Below are positions 62,514 to 64,000 of a stretch of 64,000 nt of DNA, one piece after another. Every line of letters starts with the position of its first letter. Positions within the stretch are counted from its first letter, which is position 1. The notes under the pieces were generated by a model. The model saw only the letters and a list, made by a program, of their open reading frames with translations, did no database searches and was not told the origin of the DNA. This DNA comes from UBA2112 sp964488555 (lineage in GTDB: Bacteria; Patescibacteriota; Saccharimonadia; Saccharimonadales; Saccharimonadaceae), in the NCBI GenBank assembly GCA_964488555.1, contig CAZAUF010000003.1:1-64000 (forward strand). Direction: 5' to 3'. The translations under genes were made by a program, and so were the position numbers.

Positions 62514-64000
62514 TTAATGCTTCTGTTTATTATAGCGTACTTTACCCTTCTTCACATCATCTTCCGCGAGTAGAGCCGCCAAAACGCCATTTGTCCACCC
62601 AAATCCATCCTGTAGCGTATATTCACCGCCGCTACTCAATTTATGCGGATCGACGACATTGTATTTCTCGACCATTTTGGCTTTCTTTTTGTATACATAC
62701 AGACAAGCGTCGACCCAACTCATCTTTATCTTGTCGGCCAATGCATGATACCCGTACTCGCGCAAGCCTTGTATCGCTACCCACTGGAGTGGTGCCCAGC
62801 CGTTCGGCCAGTCCCATTGCTGCTCCGTTTCAATAAGCGTCGTTACCAGTCCACCGTCTTTCAAGAAGTCTTTTTCCAGACGTTTCGCCACAGCTTTCGC
62901 TTGCGCGGGTGATGCAACTTTCGTAAACAGCGGAAACACACCAGCCAGCGTAATCCTGCCGGTCCGTTTACCCGTCTGGAAATTATAATCCACAAAAATC
63001 TGCTCTTTTTCGTCCCACATGTAGCGATCAATCGCTGCTTTGCGCTTCTCGGCCATACGCAGATAACGCCGCGCAAGCAGAGGTTGAAACATCGCTTGAT
63101 ACGTTTCAGCGATCGTTTTCTCTAAGTGATACAGCAGGCAGTTCAAGTCAACCGGCACGATATCGGTCGTATGTATGGTACTCATATTGTGAGGATCCTC
63201 GAGCCAGCGACTACTAAAATCCCAGCCGCTTTCCGCGGCCGCGCGCAAATCCAGATATAACTTTTCGTGGTTATCTCGCGAAGTACGCTCCGCAGTTTCC
63301 ACGTCTTCACGCAGCGACTCCGGTCGAGGCGTTTTCTTATTGTCGAAGTATCTGCCCATCATTGTTCCATCAGGCATACGGACAACCCGACGCATCGCTG
63401 CAGCCTCATCCAGCTTGCCAAGCGTCCGTCCGCCCTTCGTCCAAAACCGATGTTCGCTCAGCATATACGGCAGGTACTCAAGCAGCGTCAACGTACGGTT
63501 TTGGTGCCGCGTGAGTAGCTTGACCACATGCGAAAGCATCGGCGGCTGACTGCGTGACAGAAAGTACGTGCGATTGGCAGTCGGGATAAAGCCAAATTTG
63601 CGAATCATGTATGTCATGTTTTTGGCCATGTTGTCGACCATGTCCCAGCGATCATCCGCCGCCAGACCGAGCATCGTAAAATAACTGTCCCAGTAAAACT
63701 GTGCGGTGAACCGCCCGCCCGGTACTATGTACGGATATGGTATGGCGATGAGCGATCCGCGATCCAACCGGTTGCGGCGTTCCAGCACGTTCCAAAGCTC
63801 GGCGATATGCTCGCGTGGTGTATGATACGGGTTGGTTCGGTATTCTGTCGATGAGTGCTCAAATGCATAGAAGTGTTGTGACACGAATTCTTGTAAATTG
63901 AAGTTCGGGTCGTTCTTTTGCATATCATACTCTTTTTTGATCTGCTTCATGCGGCCCCGTGGGATCAAGTCGATAAACGTCATGCCGTCATCGTAGATTT
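62514..64000 (-). CDS. GH37 trehalase (5' end beyond window)
   Basis: Signature PGGRFTAQFYWDSYFTMLGL and QWDWPNGWAPLQ identify GH37 trehalase, which splits trehalose into two glucose. Reading continues in frame past the ATG at 63983 into IYDDG before MTFIDLIP; family members have DGKTF there, so the true start is beyond 64000. First visible gene of the trehalase-GH13-GT4-GH13-GH13 run. No signal can be judged. Confidence 0.93.
   Translation of the reverse strand, partial: IYDDGMTFIDLIPRGRMKQIKKEYDMQKNDPNFNLQEFVSQHFYAFEHSSTEYRTNPYHTPREHIAELWNVLERRNRLDRGSLIAIPYPYIVPGGRFTAQFYWDSYFTMLGLAADDRWDMVDNMAKNMTYMIRKFGFIPTANRTYFLSRSQPPMLSHVVKLLTRHQNRTLTLLEYLPYMLSEHRFWTKGGRTLGKLDEAAAMRRVVRMPDGTMMGRYFDNKKTPRPESLREDVETAERTSRDNHEKLYLDLRAAAESGWDFSSRWLEDPHNMSTIHTTDIVPVDLNCLLYHLEKTIAETYQAMFQPLLARRYLRMAEKRKAAIDRYMWDEKEQIFVDYNFQTGKRTGRITLAGVFPLFTKVASPAQAKAVAKRLEKDFLKDGGLVTTLIETEQQWDWPNGWAPLQWVAIQGLREYGYHALADKIKMSWVDACLYVYKKKAKMVEKYNVVDPHKLSSGGEYTLQDGFGWTNGVLAALLAEDDVKKGKVRYNKQKH

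Overview
The window looks like a chromosomal segment of a Candidatus Saccharibacteria (TM7, Patescibacteria/CPR) relative. This is inferred from the mix of single-copy housekeeping genes (trmD, khpA, rpsP, rnc, nusB, rpmF, leuS, murF, ligA, ddl, rarA), many small membrane proteins without recognisable family, salvage-type NAD metabolism, and transcripts that appear to lack leaders. Stop codons fit the standard bacterial code. No rRNA, CRISPR array, integrase or transposase is visible. A run of ten Ns at 55855-55864 marks a scaffold join.

Layout. 1-0.4 kb: tRNA-Gln with a hairpin-interrupted second copy. 0.4-12 kb: ribosome, RNA and cell-wall housekeeping genes plus small membrane proteins. 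12-14.7 kb: two HdeD-like paralogues around tRNA-Ala, then an RRM protein. 14.7-27 kb: NAD metabolism (nadD, nadE, nrtR, nicotinamidase, pncB, a NUDT9-type Nudix/kinase fusion, a broken ADP-ribosylglycohydrolase), with 21-bp TTAGTGT-N7-ACACTAA operators, a Baeyer-Villiger-type monooxygenase and a TrmB-like regulator. 27-38 kb: ABC exporter, ligA, htpX, lemA, tRNA-Leu, tRNA-Cys, FHA-PP2C phosphatase, phosphate permease. 38-46 kb: a membrane-sensor/histidine-kinase cassette, oxidoreductases, a secreted CHAP hydrolase.

46.06-50.8 kb is an AT-richer island: a C-terminally membrane-anchored protein, a catalytically dead prokaryotic Argonaute translated three bases downstream, and a third membrane protein. 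It is bounded by a perfect 12-bp inverted repeat and by repeats derived from tRNA-Gly and its trailer. This resembles membrane-effector Argonaute defence systems and is the best candidate for a poorly described system here.

Intact tRNA-Gly and tRNA-Phe each sit between broken copies of themselves (5'-half relic upstream; terminator, inverted tRNA segment, hairpin and 3'-half relic downstream). tRNA-Gln has a similar upstream relic with hairpins in its loops. A 27-bp palindrome is shared by the Gln and Gly relics. 53-56 kb holds an SPFH protein, ddl and rarA. 56-64 kb is a minus-strand carbohydrate cluster: a GH37 trehalase that runs off the window end, three GH13 paralogues and a GT4 glycosyltransferase, consistent with alpha-glucoside/trehalose turnover.
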